Assembly: GCF_004569635.1 (NCBI RefSeq)
Contig: NZ_SPOZ01000002.1
Span: 62,001-126,000 of the forward strand
Direction: 5' to 3'
Length of the DNA: 64,000 nucleotides
Origin: Streptococcus sp. LYSM12
GTDB taxonomy: Bacteria > Bacillota > Bacilli > Lactobacillales > Streptococcaceae
Shown here: positions 8,660-19,100 of the stretch, piece after piece
Layout: every line of letters starts with the position of its first letter
How positions within the stretch are numbered: position 1 is the stretch's first letter
The notes under the pieces: generated by a model
Seen by the model: the letters and a program-made list of their open reading frames with translations, nothing else
Told to the model about the DNA's origin: nothing
Databases searched by the model: none
Made by a program: the position numbers and the translations under genes

Positions 8660-9376
8660 TCATTCTACCTTATCAATATCCTCTCGCATCTCTTTTGCAT
8701 TGAATTTAGCAAAAAGAAATTGGCGATCCTGAACTGGGAAACGTTGGTCCAGCTGGTCAACAGCCCCTAATTCAACAAAGCCTTGATGAATGACATAATC
8801 CATAACATGCCCACCAAAACTATAGTCGTCTGAGATAAAATGCAGATGATAGCCTGCGACACTCACTCCGTGAAAAATTTCAGGTGTCCAGATACCGACA
8901 ATGGTGCCTGAAATATTCTCTGCTGTATATTCTGGCTGTTGGGTTGCAACCTCTGCAAATTTCATATCTGATGTCGATTTTGGAATCATTCGAACATGCA
9001 TTTTTGAGAAGTGACCGCGAATTTTAATCGAACGAAAGAGATTTTCACCATCGTAATAAGACTCAATCCGCGCCTGCAATTCCTTATCAGTCATTTCAAA
9101 ACGTTGCTTAAAAATCACTTCTGCTTGATGGAAAATCACCGCCGCATAAGGCACCTTGATATCGTGCGATACCTCTACCACCTCTGGCTTGTCACCAGAT
9201 CCTTTCGCTTGGTAGGCTTTCCCGTCTAACACAATCAATTCCCCGTCAATCGAATCAAGCGTTCCCAGCCCTAGATCACCATGTTCTAGCAATTCACCAA
9301 CTGTCAGAGAGCCACCGTACAAGCCAGCCATCAAGGCACCGAGTGTATTATACTGAAATAATTTATTTGCTTCCAT
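8660..9376 (-). CDS. budA: Alpha-acetolactate decarboxylase
   Basis: Converts (S)-2-acetolactate to (R)-acetoin and CO2, the last step of the acetoin branch from pyruvate and a way to divert acetolactate from branched-chain amino acid synthesis. It has 238 residues, the usual family length. The zinc ligands are visible as GYHLHF (His177 and His179) and GGH (His190) in a well conserved GYHLHFISDDYSFGGHV block. It starts at the ATG at 9376, 3 bases after the TPR gene's stop codon, with AAGGATAAGGA as ribosome-binding site, so it is the third gene of the 11.8-8.66 kb minus-strand operon. No acetolactate synthase gene is adjacent. Confidence 0.93.
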   Translation of the reverse strand: MEANKLFQYNTLGALMAGLYGGSLTVGELLEHGDLGLGTLDSIDGELIVLDGKAYQAKGSGDKPEVVEVSHDIKVPYAAVIFHQAEVIFKQRFEMTDKELQARIESYYDGENLFRSIKIRGHFSKMHVRMIPKSTSDMKFAEVATQQPEYTAENISGTIVGIWTPEIFHGVSVAGYHLHFISDDYSFGGHVMDYVIHQGFVELGAVDQLDQRFPVQDRQFLFAKFNAKEMREDIDKVE

Positions 9377-9379
9377 TCC

Positions 9380-10609
9380 TTATCCTTGATTATAAAATTC
9401 TTGTATGAGGAGATCATCTGGCACCAAGTGCAGGTAGTGACTCGCCAAGTTTCTGGCTTCTTGTACTCGACCTAGTTGCCGCAATAACTCGATATAATCT
9501 GCCAAAAACTCAGGATTTTCAGCCAAATCCTGCTGTAATTGTTCAAAGAGAGCAAGCGCCTCAGTATCTCTCTCCAAGGCTTGATAGGCTTTGGCAATAT
9601 TCCAAATCGCTAAGACATGATCCAATTCTTCCGAATACAGGCGAACAGCTTCTTCATAGCGTTCCTGTTCTAAGTAGAGATTACTTAGGCGCAGAACGAC
9701 TTCATTTTCATCATCAATATTTGACTTTGCTTGCAAGAGATATTCTTCTGCAGCCTTCACATCGTGATCCTCGTAGGCATACTGGGAGGCCAGTAAGAGC
9801 AGGGCTGGATCATATTCGTTTTTGGCAAGCCCCTTTGCTATCATCTCCCGTGCTTCTGTCAACTGATGCTCTCCGTGAAGAGCTTTAGCATAAGCATATT
9901 CATAGCCCTCAAATTCTGGATTCATCGCATCCAACTGCTTGAAATAGAGGGCCGATTTTTGATAGTCTTCCAGGTCTAACAACAAAGTCGCCAATTCAAA
10001 GACAGTCTGATCATCATAGGCCAGCTCAACTGATTTTTCAAAAAATTCAATCGCTACTTCAAATTTTCCAAGGCTAGCATAGGCCAGTCCAATCCGTTGA
10101 TAAGTGGAGATACCTGTCCATTCATAGATTTCACGATTGTCTAGCTGAGCATAGTATTGAATAGCTTCCTTATATTCTTGCAACTCCATATCTAGTTCAG
10201 CTAGCCCAAACAAAATCACTGGTTCATCGGTCAAATGGCTAGCTTCTAATAACTTTTCCCTTGCTACATCAGCCAATCCCTCTGACTGATACAAGTCAGC
10301 TTTCACAAGCAAGGCTTCCAGGTAGGCTGGACTATCTGGAGTAATCAGCTCCAAATAACCAAATGCTTCATCTATCAAACCATCTTCATTAGCAATTTGA
10401 GCTAGTTGAATAGCAAGCTCCGGATAGTTTTCCTGCAAACGCAGATAGATTTCTTTTGCTTGTGGCAAAAAACCAATACTTTCCAGATACACTGCCAAAT
10501 CTAGCAAAACCTCATCTGAATCAGTCTCCAAGGCCCGTTGGAAATATTTTATAGCCCTATGTAAATCTTGTTGCTCTAAACAAGTCAACATTTTTTCACT
10601 ATTATTCAT
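9380..10609 (-). CDS. Tetratricopeptide repeat protein
   Basis: Cytoplasmic helical repeat protein of 409 residues with many degenerate 34-residue TPR units through most of its length (for example YEWTGISTYQRIGLAYASLG and YQKSALYFKQLDAMNP). There is no signal or membrane segment. Such proteins act as protein-protein scaffolds; it resembles the YpiA-type TPR proteins of Firmicutes, but no precise role can be assigned. The ATG at 10609 (MNNSEKML) is chosen because GAGGAG lies 5-6 bases upstream; a TTG four codons earlier would lie on that site. The ATG overlaps the stop of the upstream permease gene by 8 bases. Confidence 0.8.
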   Translation of the reverse strand: MNNSEKMLTCLEQQDLHRAIKYFQRALETDSDEVLLDLAVYLESIGFLPQAKEIYLRLQENYPELAIQLAQIANEDGLIDEAFGYLELITPDSPAYLEALLVKADLYQSEGLADVAREKLLEASHLTDEPVILFGLAELDMELQEYKEAIQYYAQLDNREIYEWTGISTYQRIGLAYASLGKFEVAIEFFEKSVELAYDDQTVFELATLLLDLEDYQKSALYFKQLDAMNPEFEGYEYAYAKALHGEHQLTEAREMIAKGLAKNEYDPALLLLASQYAYEDHDVKAAEEYLLQAKSNIDDENEVVLRLSNLYLEQERYEEAVRLYSEELDHVLAIWNIAKAYQALERDTEALALFEQLQQDLAENPEFLADYIELLRQLGRVQEARNLASHYLHLVPDDLLIQEFYNQG

Positions 10610-11771
10610 CCATCTCCTCAATCACTTCATCTTCTGGTTCGTACAAGCCACTATACTCCTTATACCAGTCAAAAATGGCTTTCAAGACCACCTTGATAGA
10701 GGCATAAATCGGAATTCCAAGAAGCACACCTACCACGCCAAACATCTGTCCAGCAGTCAAAAGGACAAAAAGAATGGTAATGGGATGAATATTCAAGGAA
10801 CTACCGATAATCAGCGGTGTTACAAAGCGTCCCTCAATCGTTTGCTCCACTACAAAGACAATGACTACTTTTAGCAGCATAAATGGTCCTGCAATAGCTC
10901 CCAAAATAAGAGCAGGAATCATGGCAAGAAAAGAGCCAAGGTAAGGAATTAGGTTCAAAAAGCCAGCTACAATCCCCAAAGTAATCGGATAACTAAGTCC
11001 AATCACTGAAAACATAATCGAAAACATCAAGGCAACGATAACCGCAACCGTTACCTGACCGCGGACATAGTTGGATAATTGAGTATTGACGTCGGTCAAG
11101 ACATTACCGATTGAGGTTCGCCATTTGATGGGCAGATATTTGGTAATATGTGCTTTCAAGTATTGCCCATCGCGCAAGAGATAAAAGAGTATGAAAGGCA
11201 TAATCAAAACAGCTACCACCACCTGCGATGTCGCACTGATTAGCTCTTTCGCCCAATCCACTGCACTTGAAGATAATTTTTGGGCGAAAGAAATAATTTG
11301 ACTATTAACATTGTCTAACGCTTCTAAAGCTGTTGGACGAAACTGCTCAAATCGTTCATCCTGTAAGAGAGAAGTCACCTGTAACTCGATTTCTTGAATA
11401 TAGGTCGGAAGATTGCGAGTAAAGCTAGCCACCTGCCTTTGAATACTTGGAATGACAACTGCCAACCCCCAAACCAAGAGAAAGGCAATCACGACAAACA
11501 AAATAGCAATAGCGATGGTTCGGGACACCCTGCATCGTTCCAATACATCAACTATTGGATTGATTAAATAGTAGAGTAATCCTGTCAGTAACATAGGCAA
11601 GAGGATAATCTCAAAAAAACTAGCAATCGGGCTAAAAATAAAGCTAATCTTGGTTAGGACTAATATAGTCAGTAAGACCAAGAGCGTTACGAGAAAAAAC
11701 GTGACTGCTTGATTATTAACAAACCATTTAAAAAACCAAGACACGTAAAACTTTTGTTTCTTATCGTCCAT
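10602..11771 (-). CDS. AI-2E family transporter (PerM/YtvI-like permease)
   Basis: Integral membrane protein of 389 residues with about eight hydrophobic segments: a cluster at residues 15-115, then a polar stretch at about 115-175 (RQVASFTRNLPTYIQEIE), then a second cluster to about 365. This is the layout of the AI-2E transporter/PerM family. Family members have been linked to autoinducer-2 export or to Na+/H+ antiport, and the name alone does not prove AI-2 transport here. The tail is acidic (EPEDEVIEEMDE). It is the first gene of the operon with the TPR gene and budA. A TGGTATAAT extended -10 lies at 11804-11799. Confidence 0.82.
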   Translation of the reverse strand: MDDKKQKFYVSWFFKWFVNNQAVTFFLVTLLVLLTILVLTKISFIFSPIASFFEIILLPMLLTGLLYYLINPIVDVLERCRVSRTIAIAILFVVIAFLLVWGLAVVIPSIQRQVASFTRNLPTYIQEIELQVTSLLQDERFEQFRPTALEALDNVNSQIISFAQKLSSSAVDWAKELISATSQVVVAVLIMPFILFYLLRDGQYLKAHITKYLPIKWRTSIGNVLTDVNTQLSNYVRGQVTVAVIVALMFSIMFSVIGLSYPITLGIVAGFLNLIPYLGSFLAMIPALILGAIAGPFMLLKVVIVFVVEQTIEGRFVTPLIIGSSLNIHPITILFVLLTAGQMFGVVGVLLGIPIYASIKVVLKAIFDWYKEYSGLYEPEDEVIEEMDE

Positions 11772-11798
11772 ATGAAACCCTTTCTTGTATTTTTTTCT

Positions 11799-11804
11799 AT
11801 TATA
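11799..11804 (-). promoter_or_regulatory. Extended -10 of the AI-2E/TPR/budA operon
   Basis: TATAAT preceded by TGG on the minus strand, 28 bases upstream of the start codon. No good -35 is seen. Confidence 0.55.
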
Positions 11805-11869
11805 CCATGTATCTTGGATTTTCGTGTTATAGAAATCAATAGAAAGCGGACTTTCTCCTCAAAATATGA

Positions 11870-11875
11870 TATAAT
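11870..11875 (+). promoter_or_regulatory. Extended -10 of the lactonase gene
   Basis: TGATATAAT on the plus strand, about 30 bases before the start codon, divergent from the promoter at 11799-11804. Confidence 0.55.
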
Positions 11876-11903
11876 TTTTTCAATAACACAATGGGAGAAC
11901 TTG

Positions 11904-12911
11904 ATGATGACACTTTATTTTGGAACCTATACTCGTAGAGTTTCTGAAGGTATTTATGTTGCAGACTTCAATGCTGAAACAGGTGAGTTGAGCAACCGCC
12001 GCCTAGTTGTCGCTGAGCCAAATCCAACCTATCTTGCTTTATCAGCTGACCAGTTTCTTTACTCTGTAGGAACGAAAGGCAACCAAGGGGGGATTGCTGC
12101 TTTTTCTCCGGATCTTGACTTAATCAACCACGTAGTAGCAGACGGTGCACCGCACTGTTACGTGTCAGTTGATGAAGAGCGCCAACTGGTCTACGGTGCC
12201 AACTACCATAAAGGACAAGTCTTGGTCTACAAACGGTTGGAAAATGGGGGACTAGAGTTAGCAGACTCTCAACAGCATGAAGGATCTGGCCCTCATGAAA
12301 ATCAGGCCAGCCCCCACGTTCATTTTGCTGACCTAACTCCCGATAAATACCTCGTCACCTGCGATTTAGGAACGGATCAGGTCATCACTTACACGGTATC
12401 TGACCAAGGAAAACTAGGGCCACTCGCTCGCTATCAGGCAACACCAGGTGCTGGTCCACGCCATATCGTTTTCCACCCAACTGCAAAAATTGCCTATCTC
12501 ATCTGTGAGTTGAACTCAACCATTGAAGTACTCATTTACGACGGTTTGGGAGAATTTGAACTCATGCAAACTATCACTACCCTACCAAGCGACTACACCG
12601 GCTTTAATGGCACTGCAGCTATTCGTATCTCTCAAGACGGAAAATTCCTTTACAGCTCAAACCGTGGACATCATTCGATTGCGATTTACAAGGTGCTAGG
12701 GGATGCCAGTCTTGAACTGGTTGATATTGTTCCAAGCCTTGGCAAAACACCTCGTGATTTCATTCTCAGTCCTGACAATCGCTTCCTCATTGTAGCCCAC
12801 CAAGATTCAGATAATATCAGCGTTTTTGGTCGCGATGAAGAAACAGGAAAACTCACTAACCTATCTTCTGACTTTATCGTCCCTGAGGCTGTCTGCATCA
12901 CATTTGCATAA
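11904..12911 (+). CDS. pgl: 6-phosphogluconolactonase-type beta-propeller (lactonase family)
   Basis: Cytoplasmic seven-bladed beta-propeller of the PF10282 lactonase family, the type that hydrolyses 6-phosphogluconolactone in the oxidative pentose phosphate route. It has 335 residues and begins MMTLYFGTYTRRVSEGIY. Typical blade sequences are visible: GANYHKGQVLVY, GAGPRHIVFHP, FLYSSNRGHHSIAIY and TPRDFILSPDNRFLIVAHQDSDNISVF. The open frame extends 65 codons further upstream, but only the ATG pair at 11904/11907 has a ribosome-binding site (GGGAGA at 11893). It is monocistronic and followed by a strong inverted repeat. The substrate is inferred from the family only. Confidence 0.85.
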   Translation: MMTLYFGTYTRRVSEGIYVADFNAETGELSNRRLVVAEPNPTYLALSADQFLYSVGTKGNQGGIAAFSPDLDLINHVVADGAPHCYVSVDEERQLVYGANYHKGQVLVYKRLENGGLELADSQQHEGSGPHENQASPHVHFADLTPDKYLVTCDLGTDQVITYTVSDQGKLGPLARYQATPGAGPRHIVFHPTAKIAYLICELNSTIEVLIYDGLGEFELMQTITTLPSDYTGFNGTAAIRISQDGKFLYSSNRGHHSIAIYKVLGDASLELVDIVPSLGKTPRDFILSPDNRFLIVAHQDSDNISVFGRDEETGKLTNLSSDFIVPEAVCITFA

Positions 12912-12944
12912 AAGAGTAAGGCTGAGTAAATAGTCCTAAAATAG

Positions 12945-12998
12945 ATAAACCACGCTTACATCAAAGGCTGAACAACCGCTGATGTAAGCGTGGTTTAT
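12945..12998 (+). terminator. 19-bp perfect inverted repeat after the lactonase gene
   Basis: ATAAACCACGCTTACATCA (12945-12963) and its exact complement at 12980-12998, a 16-base loop, then GTTTTT. It probably acts as terminator for the lactonase gene. It is unusually long and perfect and merges with the left end of MITE copy B, so it may be part of a separate palindromic insertion. Confidence 0.6.
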
Positions 12999-13088
12999 GT
13001 TTTTAGTACTAGGAAACAAGCTGCAGGCTGTACTAGAGTACGACAAAGTAAGTTAACGAAGTAATAAAAGATAAACGAAACGACTCTA
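12993..13088. mobile_element. MITE-like element, copy B (left end altered)
   Basis: In reverse orientation relative to copy A: TTTTTAGTACTAGGAAACAAGCTGCAGG, the family core, and TAAACGAAACGACTCTA at the right end. The left terminus is replaced by the 19-bp inverted repeat. Confidence 0.65.
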
Positions 13089-13092
13089 TGAC

Positions 13093-13137
13093 AAAAAGCC
13101 CTCTAAGATTAAGACATAACTGTCAATCTTAAAGGGC
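13093..13137 (-). terminator. Terminator of the giant surface protein gene
   Basis: Arms GCCCTTTAAGATTGACA / TGTCTTAATCTTAGAGGGC on the minus strand (13137-13098), followed by TTTTT (13097-13093). It lies 46 bases after the stop codon. Confidence 0.85.
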
Positions 13138-13182
13138 TCTTCTCACATAAAGAGAAAGGAAAGATTTATCTAATAAGAACTT

Positions 13183-16100
13183 TTATTCTTCCTCTTTTTT
13201 CTTTTTACCAAGAATCGGTAAGATACCAAGTAAAGCCATCACTCCTCCCAGCACAGCGAGTGATTCTGTACCTGTATCTCCAGTATTTGGTAAGGTTCTT
13301 GTATCAGTATTCTTAGAGGCTTTTTGAGAAGCTACTGGATTAATCTGCGCGATAGCGATTAGACCTCTTTCTAGACCACTATTGACTTCTGCAAGAGTTT
13401 TTGCCTGGTCAATTGCGTCCTTAGCTTTCCGAACTTCTTCATCTACTTGTGCCTTAGCTGCCGCTTTTTCTTCAGCTGTCAAATCTGAGCGGGCGTCAAT
13501 TTCCGCTTTCTTAGCGGCTGCCGCCGCATCGATGTCGGACTTAGCGATATTCTTAGCAGTCGCTTCTGGATTAATAGCAGTGATTGCGTCTATACCAGCT
13601 GTCTTAGCATCCGCTACACCTGCATTAGTCGTTGCCGCATCAATCGCATCTTTGGCAGTTTGTGCCTTGCGTTCCACCTCTTCCTTAGCGGCTGCTTTTT
13701 CCTCAGCTGTCAAGTCTGGACGAGCGTCAATCTCTGCCTTTTTAGCATTAGCTGCTGCATCGATGTCGGACTTAGCGGTATTCTTAGCAGTCGCTTCTGG
13801 ATTGATAGCAGTGATTGCATCTATACCAGCGGTCGTAGCGTCCGTTACACCTGCATTAGTGGTTGCTGCATCTATTGCATCCTTAGCTTGTTTAGCTACT
13901 GCATCTACTTGTGCCTTAGCGGCTGCTTTTTCCTCAGCTGTCAAGTCTGGACGAGCGTCAATCTCTGCCTTTTTAGCATTAGCTGCTGCATCGATGTCGG
14001 ACTTAGCGGTATTCTTAGCCGTTGCTTCTGGATTGATAGCAGTGATTGCTGCTGTACCAGATGTCTTAGCATCCGTTACACCTGCATTAGTCGTTGCCGC
14101 ATCAATCGCATCTTTGGCAGTTTGTGCCTTACGTTCCACATCTTCCTTAGCGGCTGCTTTTTCCTCGTCTGTCAAGTCTGTGCGAGCGTCAATTGCTGCT
14201 TTCTTAGCATTAGCTGCCACATCTATGTCGGACTTAGCGGTATTCTTAGCCGTTGCTTCTGGATTAATAGCAGTGATTGCATCTGTACCAGCTGTATTAG
14301 CGTCCGTTACACCTGCATTAGTGGTTGCTGCATCGATTGCATCCTTAGCTTTCCGAACTTCTTCATCTACTTGTGCCTTAGCGGCTGCTTTTTCCTCGTC
14401 TGTTAAATCTGAGCGAGCGTCAATTCCTGCTTTCTTCTCTGCTGCTACAGTATCAATGTCAGACTTAGCAGTATTCTTAGCAGTCGCTGCTGGATTAATA
14501 GCAGTGATTGCTGCTGTACCAGCTGTATTAGCGTCCGTTACACCTGCATTGGTCGTGGCCGCATCGATCGCATCCTTAGCTTTCTTAACTTCTGCATCAA
14601 CCTGTGCCTTAGCAGTTGCTTTTTCCTCGTCTGTCAAGTCTGTGCGAGCGTCAATTGCTGCTTTCTTAGCATTAGCTGCCGCATCGATGTCGGACTTAGC
14701 AGTGTTCTTAGCAGTCGCTTCTGGATTGATAGCAGTGATTGCTGCTGTACCAGCGGTCTTAGCGTCCGCTACACCTGCATTGGTCGTGGCCGCATCAATT
14801 GCATCCTTGGCTTTCCTAGCTTCTTCATCTACTTGTGCCTTAGCGGCTGCTTTTTCCTCGTCTGTCAAGTCTGGACGAGCGTCAATTGCTGCTTTCTTAG
14901 CTGCTGCTACCGCATCTATGTCGGACTTAGCGGTATTCTTAGCCGTTGCTTCTGGAGCGATAGCAGTGATTGCGTCTATACCAGCAGTCTTAGCATCCGC
15001 TACACCTGCATCAGTGGTTGCTGCATCTATTGTATCCTTAGCTTTCCGAACTTCTTCATCTACTTGTGCCTTAGCGGCTGCTTTTTCCTCAGCTGTCAAG
15101 TCTGGACGAGCGTCAATCTCTGCCTTTTTAGCATTAGCTGCTGCATCTATGTCGGACTTAGCAGTGTTCTTAGCCGTTGCTTCTGGATTGATAGCAGTGA
15201 TTGCTGCTGTACCAGCGGTCTTAGCGTCCGCTACACCTGCATTGGTCGTGGCCGCATCGATCGCATCCTTAGCTTGTTTAGCTACTGCATCTACTTGTGC
15301 CTTAGCGGCTGCTTTTTCCTCAGCTGTCAAGTCTGGACGAGCGTCAATCTCTGCCTTTTTAGCATTAGCTGCTGCATCTATGTCGGACTTAGCGGTATTC
15401 TTAGCAGTCGCTTCTGGATTGATAGTATTAATGCTTTGCGTGCCAGTTGTCTTAGCACTTTCTACAGCATCATTGCTAGTTGCTGCATCGATCGCATCCT
15501 TAGCTTTCTTTACTTCTGCATCAACTTGCGCCTTGGCGGCTGCTTTTTCCTCAGCTGTCAAGTCTGGACGAGCGTCAATCTCTGCCTTTTTAGCATTAGC
15601 TGCTGCATCTATGTCGGACTTAGCGGTATTCTTAGCAGTCGCTTCTGGATTGATAGCAGTGATTGCATCTGTACCAGCTGTCTTAGCGTCCGTTACACCT
15701 GCATTGGTCGTGGCCGCACCAATCGCTTCCTTGGCTTTACGAGCTTCTTCATCTACTTGTGCCTTAGCAGTTGCTTTCTCCTCGTCTGTTAAATCTGAGC
15801 GAGCATCAATTTCTGCTTTCTTAGCTGCTGCTACCGCATCGATGTCGGACTTAGCAGTATTCTTAGCCGTTGCTTCTGGATTGATAGCAGTGATTGCTGC
15901 TGTACCGGCGGTCTTAGCGTCCGTTACACCTGCATTAGTCGTGGCCGCATCGACTGCGTCTTTAGCAGTTTGTGCCTTACGTTCCACATCTTCCTTAGCG
16001 GCTGCTTTTTCCTCGTCTGTCAAGTCTGTGCGAGCGTCAATTGCTGCTTTCTTAGCATTAGCTGCCGCATCTATATCGGATTTAGCAGTGTTCTTAGCAG

Positions 16101-19100
16101 TCGCTGCTGGATTGATAGCAGTGATTGCGTCTATACCAGCAGTCTTAGCATCCGTTACATCTGCATTGGTCGTGGCCGCATCAATCGCATCTTTGGCAGT
16201 TTGTGCCTTACGTTCCACATCTTCCTTAGCGGCTGCTTTTTCCTCAGCTGTCAAGTCTGTGCGAGCGTCAATTGCTGCTTTCTTCTCTGCTGCTACAGTA
16301 TCAATATCTGACTTAGCAGTGTTCTTAGCATCAGCTGCTGGATTGATAGCATTAATGCTTTGCGTACCAGCTGTCTTGGCACTTTCTACAGCTTCATTGG
16401 TGGTTGCTGCATCAATCGCTTCCTTAGCTTTCTTAACTTCTGCATCTACTTGTGCCTTGGCAGTTGCTTTTTCCTCAGCTGTTAAATCTGGGCGAGCGTC
16501 AATTGCTGCTTTCTTAGCTGCTGCTGCAGTATCAATGTCAGACTTAGCAGTATTCTTAGCAGTCGCTTCTGGATTGATAGCAGTGATTACGTCTGTACCA
16601 GCGGTCTTAGCATCCGTTACACCTGCATTGGTCGTGGCCGCATCAATCGCTTCCTTGGCTTTACGAGCTTCTTCATCTACTTGTGCCTTGGCAGCTGCTT
16701 TTTCCTCATTTGTTAAGTCTGAGCGAGTATCAATTGCTGCTTTCTTAGCTGCTGCTGCAGTATCAATATCTGACTTAGCAGTGTTCTTAGCATCAGCTGC
16801 TGGATTGATAGCATTAATGCTTTGCGTGCCGTCTGCCTTAGCATCCGTTACATCTGCATTGGTCGTGGCCGCATCAATCGCATCTTTGGCGGTTTGTGCC
16901 TTACGTTCCACATCTTCCTTAGCGGCTGCTTTTTCCTCAGCTGTCAAGTCTGGGCGAGCGTCAATCTCTGCCTTTTTAGTAGTAGCTGCTGCATCTATAT
17001 CGGATTTAGCAGTGTTCTTAGTGGTCGCTGCTGGGTTAATAGCAGTGATAGCTTCTGTACCAGCTGTCTTAGCATCCGTTACATCTGCATTGGTCGTGGC
17101 CGCATCAATCGCATCTTTGGCAGTTTGTGCCTTACGTTCCACATCTTCCTTAGCGGCTGCTTTTTCCTCAGCTGTCAAGTCTGGGCGAGCGTCAATTGCT
17201 GCTTTCTTCTCTGCTGCTACAGTATCAATATCTGACTTAGCAGTGTTCTTAGCATCAGCTGCTGGATTGATAGCATTAATGCTTTGCGTGCCGTCTGCCT
17301 TAGCGGTATCTACAGCTTCATTGGTGGTTGCTGCATCAATCGCTTCCTTAGCTTTCTTAACTTCTGCATCTACTTGAGCCTTAGCGGCTGCTTTTTCCTC
17401 AGCTGTTAAATCTGGGCGAGCGTCAATTGCTGCTTTCTTAGCTGCTGCTGCAGTATCAATGTCAGACTTAGCAGTATTCTTAGCAGTCGCTTCTGGATTA
17501 ATAGCAGTGATTACGTCTGTACCAGCGGTCTTAGCACTTTCTACAGCATCGTTGCTAGTTGCCGCATCGATCGCATCCTTGGCAGTTTGTGCCTTACGTT
17601 CTACATCTTCCTTAGCTGTAGCTTTTTCTTCAGCTGTCAAGTCTGGACGAGCGTCAATCTCTGCCTTTTTAGCATTAGCTGCTGCATCTATGTCAGACTT
17701 AGCGGTATTCTTAGCCGTTGCTTCTGGATTGATAGCATTAATGCTTTGCGTACCAGCTGTCTTGGCGGTAGCTACAGTATCATTGCTAGTTGCCGCATCA
17801 ATTGCATCCTTAGCTTTCTTAACTTCTGCATCTACTTGCGCATTGGCAGCTGTTTTTTCCTCAGCTGTCAAGTCTGGGCGAGCGTCAATCTCTGCCTTTT
17901 TAGCATTAGCTGCTGCATCTATATCGGATTTAGCAGTGTTCTTAGTAATCGCCTCTGGATTGATAGCACCAATACTTTGCGTGCCAGATGTCTTAGCACT
18001 TTCTACAGCATCATTGCTAGTTGCTGCATCGATTGCATCTTTGGTAGTTTGTGCCTTACGTTCCACATCTTCCTTAGCGGCTGCTTTTTCCTCGTCTGTT
18101 AAATCTGAGCGGGCGTCAATCTCTGCCTTTTTAGTAGTAGCTGCTGCATCTACTTCTGATTTAGCAGTGTTCTTAGCATCAGCTGCTGGATTGATAGCAG
18201 TGATTGCTGCTGTACCAGATGCCTTAGCACTTTCTACAGCATCGTTGCTAGTTGCCGCATCGATCGCATCCTTGGCAGTTTGTGCCTTACGTTCTACATC
18301 TTCCTTAGCTGTAGCTTTTTCTTCAGCTGTCAAGTCTGGACGAGCGTCAATTGCTGCTTTCTTCTCTGCTGCTACAGTATCAATGTCAGACTTAGCAGTA
18401 TTCTTAGCAGTCGCTTCTGGATTAATAGCGGTGATTGCGTCTGTACCAGCGGTCTTAGCGTCCGCTACACCTGCATTGGTCGTGGCCGCATCAATTGCAT
18501 CCTTGGCTTTCCTAGCTTCTTCATCTACTTGTGCCTTAGCGGCTGCTTTTTCCTCGTCTGTCAAGTCTGGACGGGCATCAATTTCCGCTTTCTTAGTGGC
18601 TGCTACAGTATCGATTTCTGACTTAGCAGTGTTCTTAGCATCAGCTGCTGGATTGATAGCACCAATACTTTGCGTGCCAGATGTCTTAGCACTTTCTACA
18701 GCATCATTGCTAGTTGCTGCATCGATTGCATCTTTGGCAGTTTGTGCCTTACGTTCCACATCTTCCTTAGCGGCTGCTTTTTCCTCAGCTGTCAAGTCTG
18801 GGCGAGCGTCAATCTCTGCCTTTTTAGTAGTAGCTGCTGCATCTATATCGGATTTAGCAGTGTTCTTAGTGGTCGCCTCTGGATTGATAGCACCAATACT
18901 TTGTGTGCCATCTGCCTTAGCGGTATCTACAGCTTCATTGGTGGTTGCTGCATCGATCGCATCCTTAGCTTTCTTAACTTCTGCATCAACTTGCGCATTG
19001 GCAGCTGCTTTTTCCTCGTCTGTTAAATCTGAGCGAGTATCAATTGCTGCTTTCTTCTCTGCTGCTGCAGTATCAATATCTGACTTAGCAGTGTTCTTAG

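Noticed and set aside
10601-10621. Upstream TTG start for the TPR protein
   Set aside because: The codon would lie on the GAGGAG ribosome-binding site that serves the ATG at 10609.
11709-11903. N-terminal extension of the lactonase to 11709
   Set aside because: It crosses the divergent promoter region and the first codons of the opposite gene; only the ATG at 11904/11907 has a ribosome-binding site and fits the family N-terminus.
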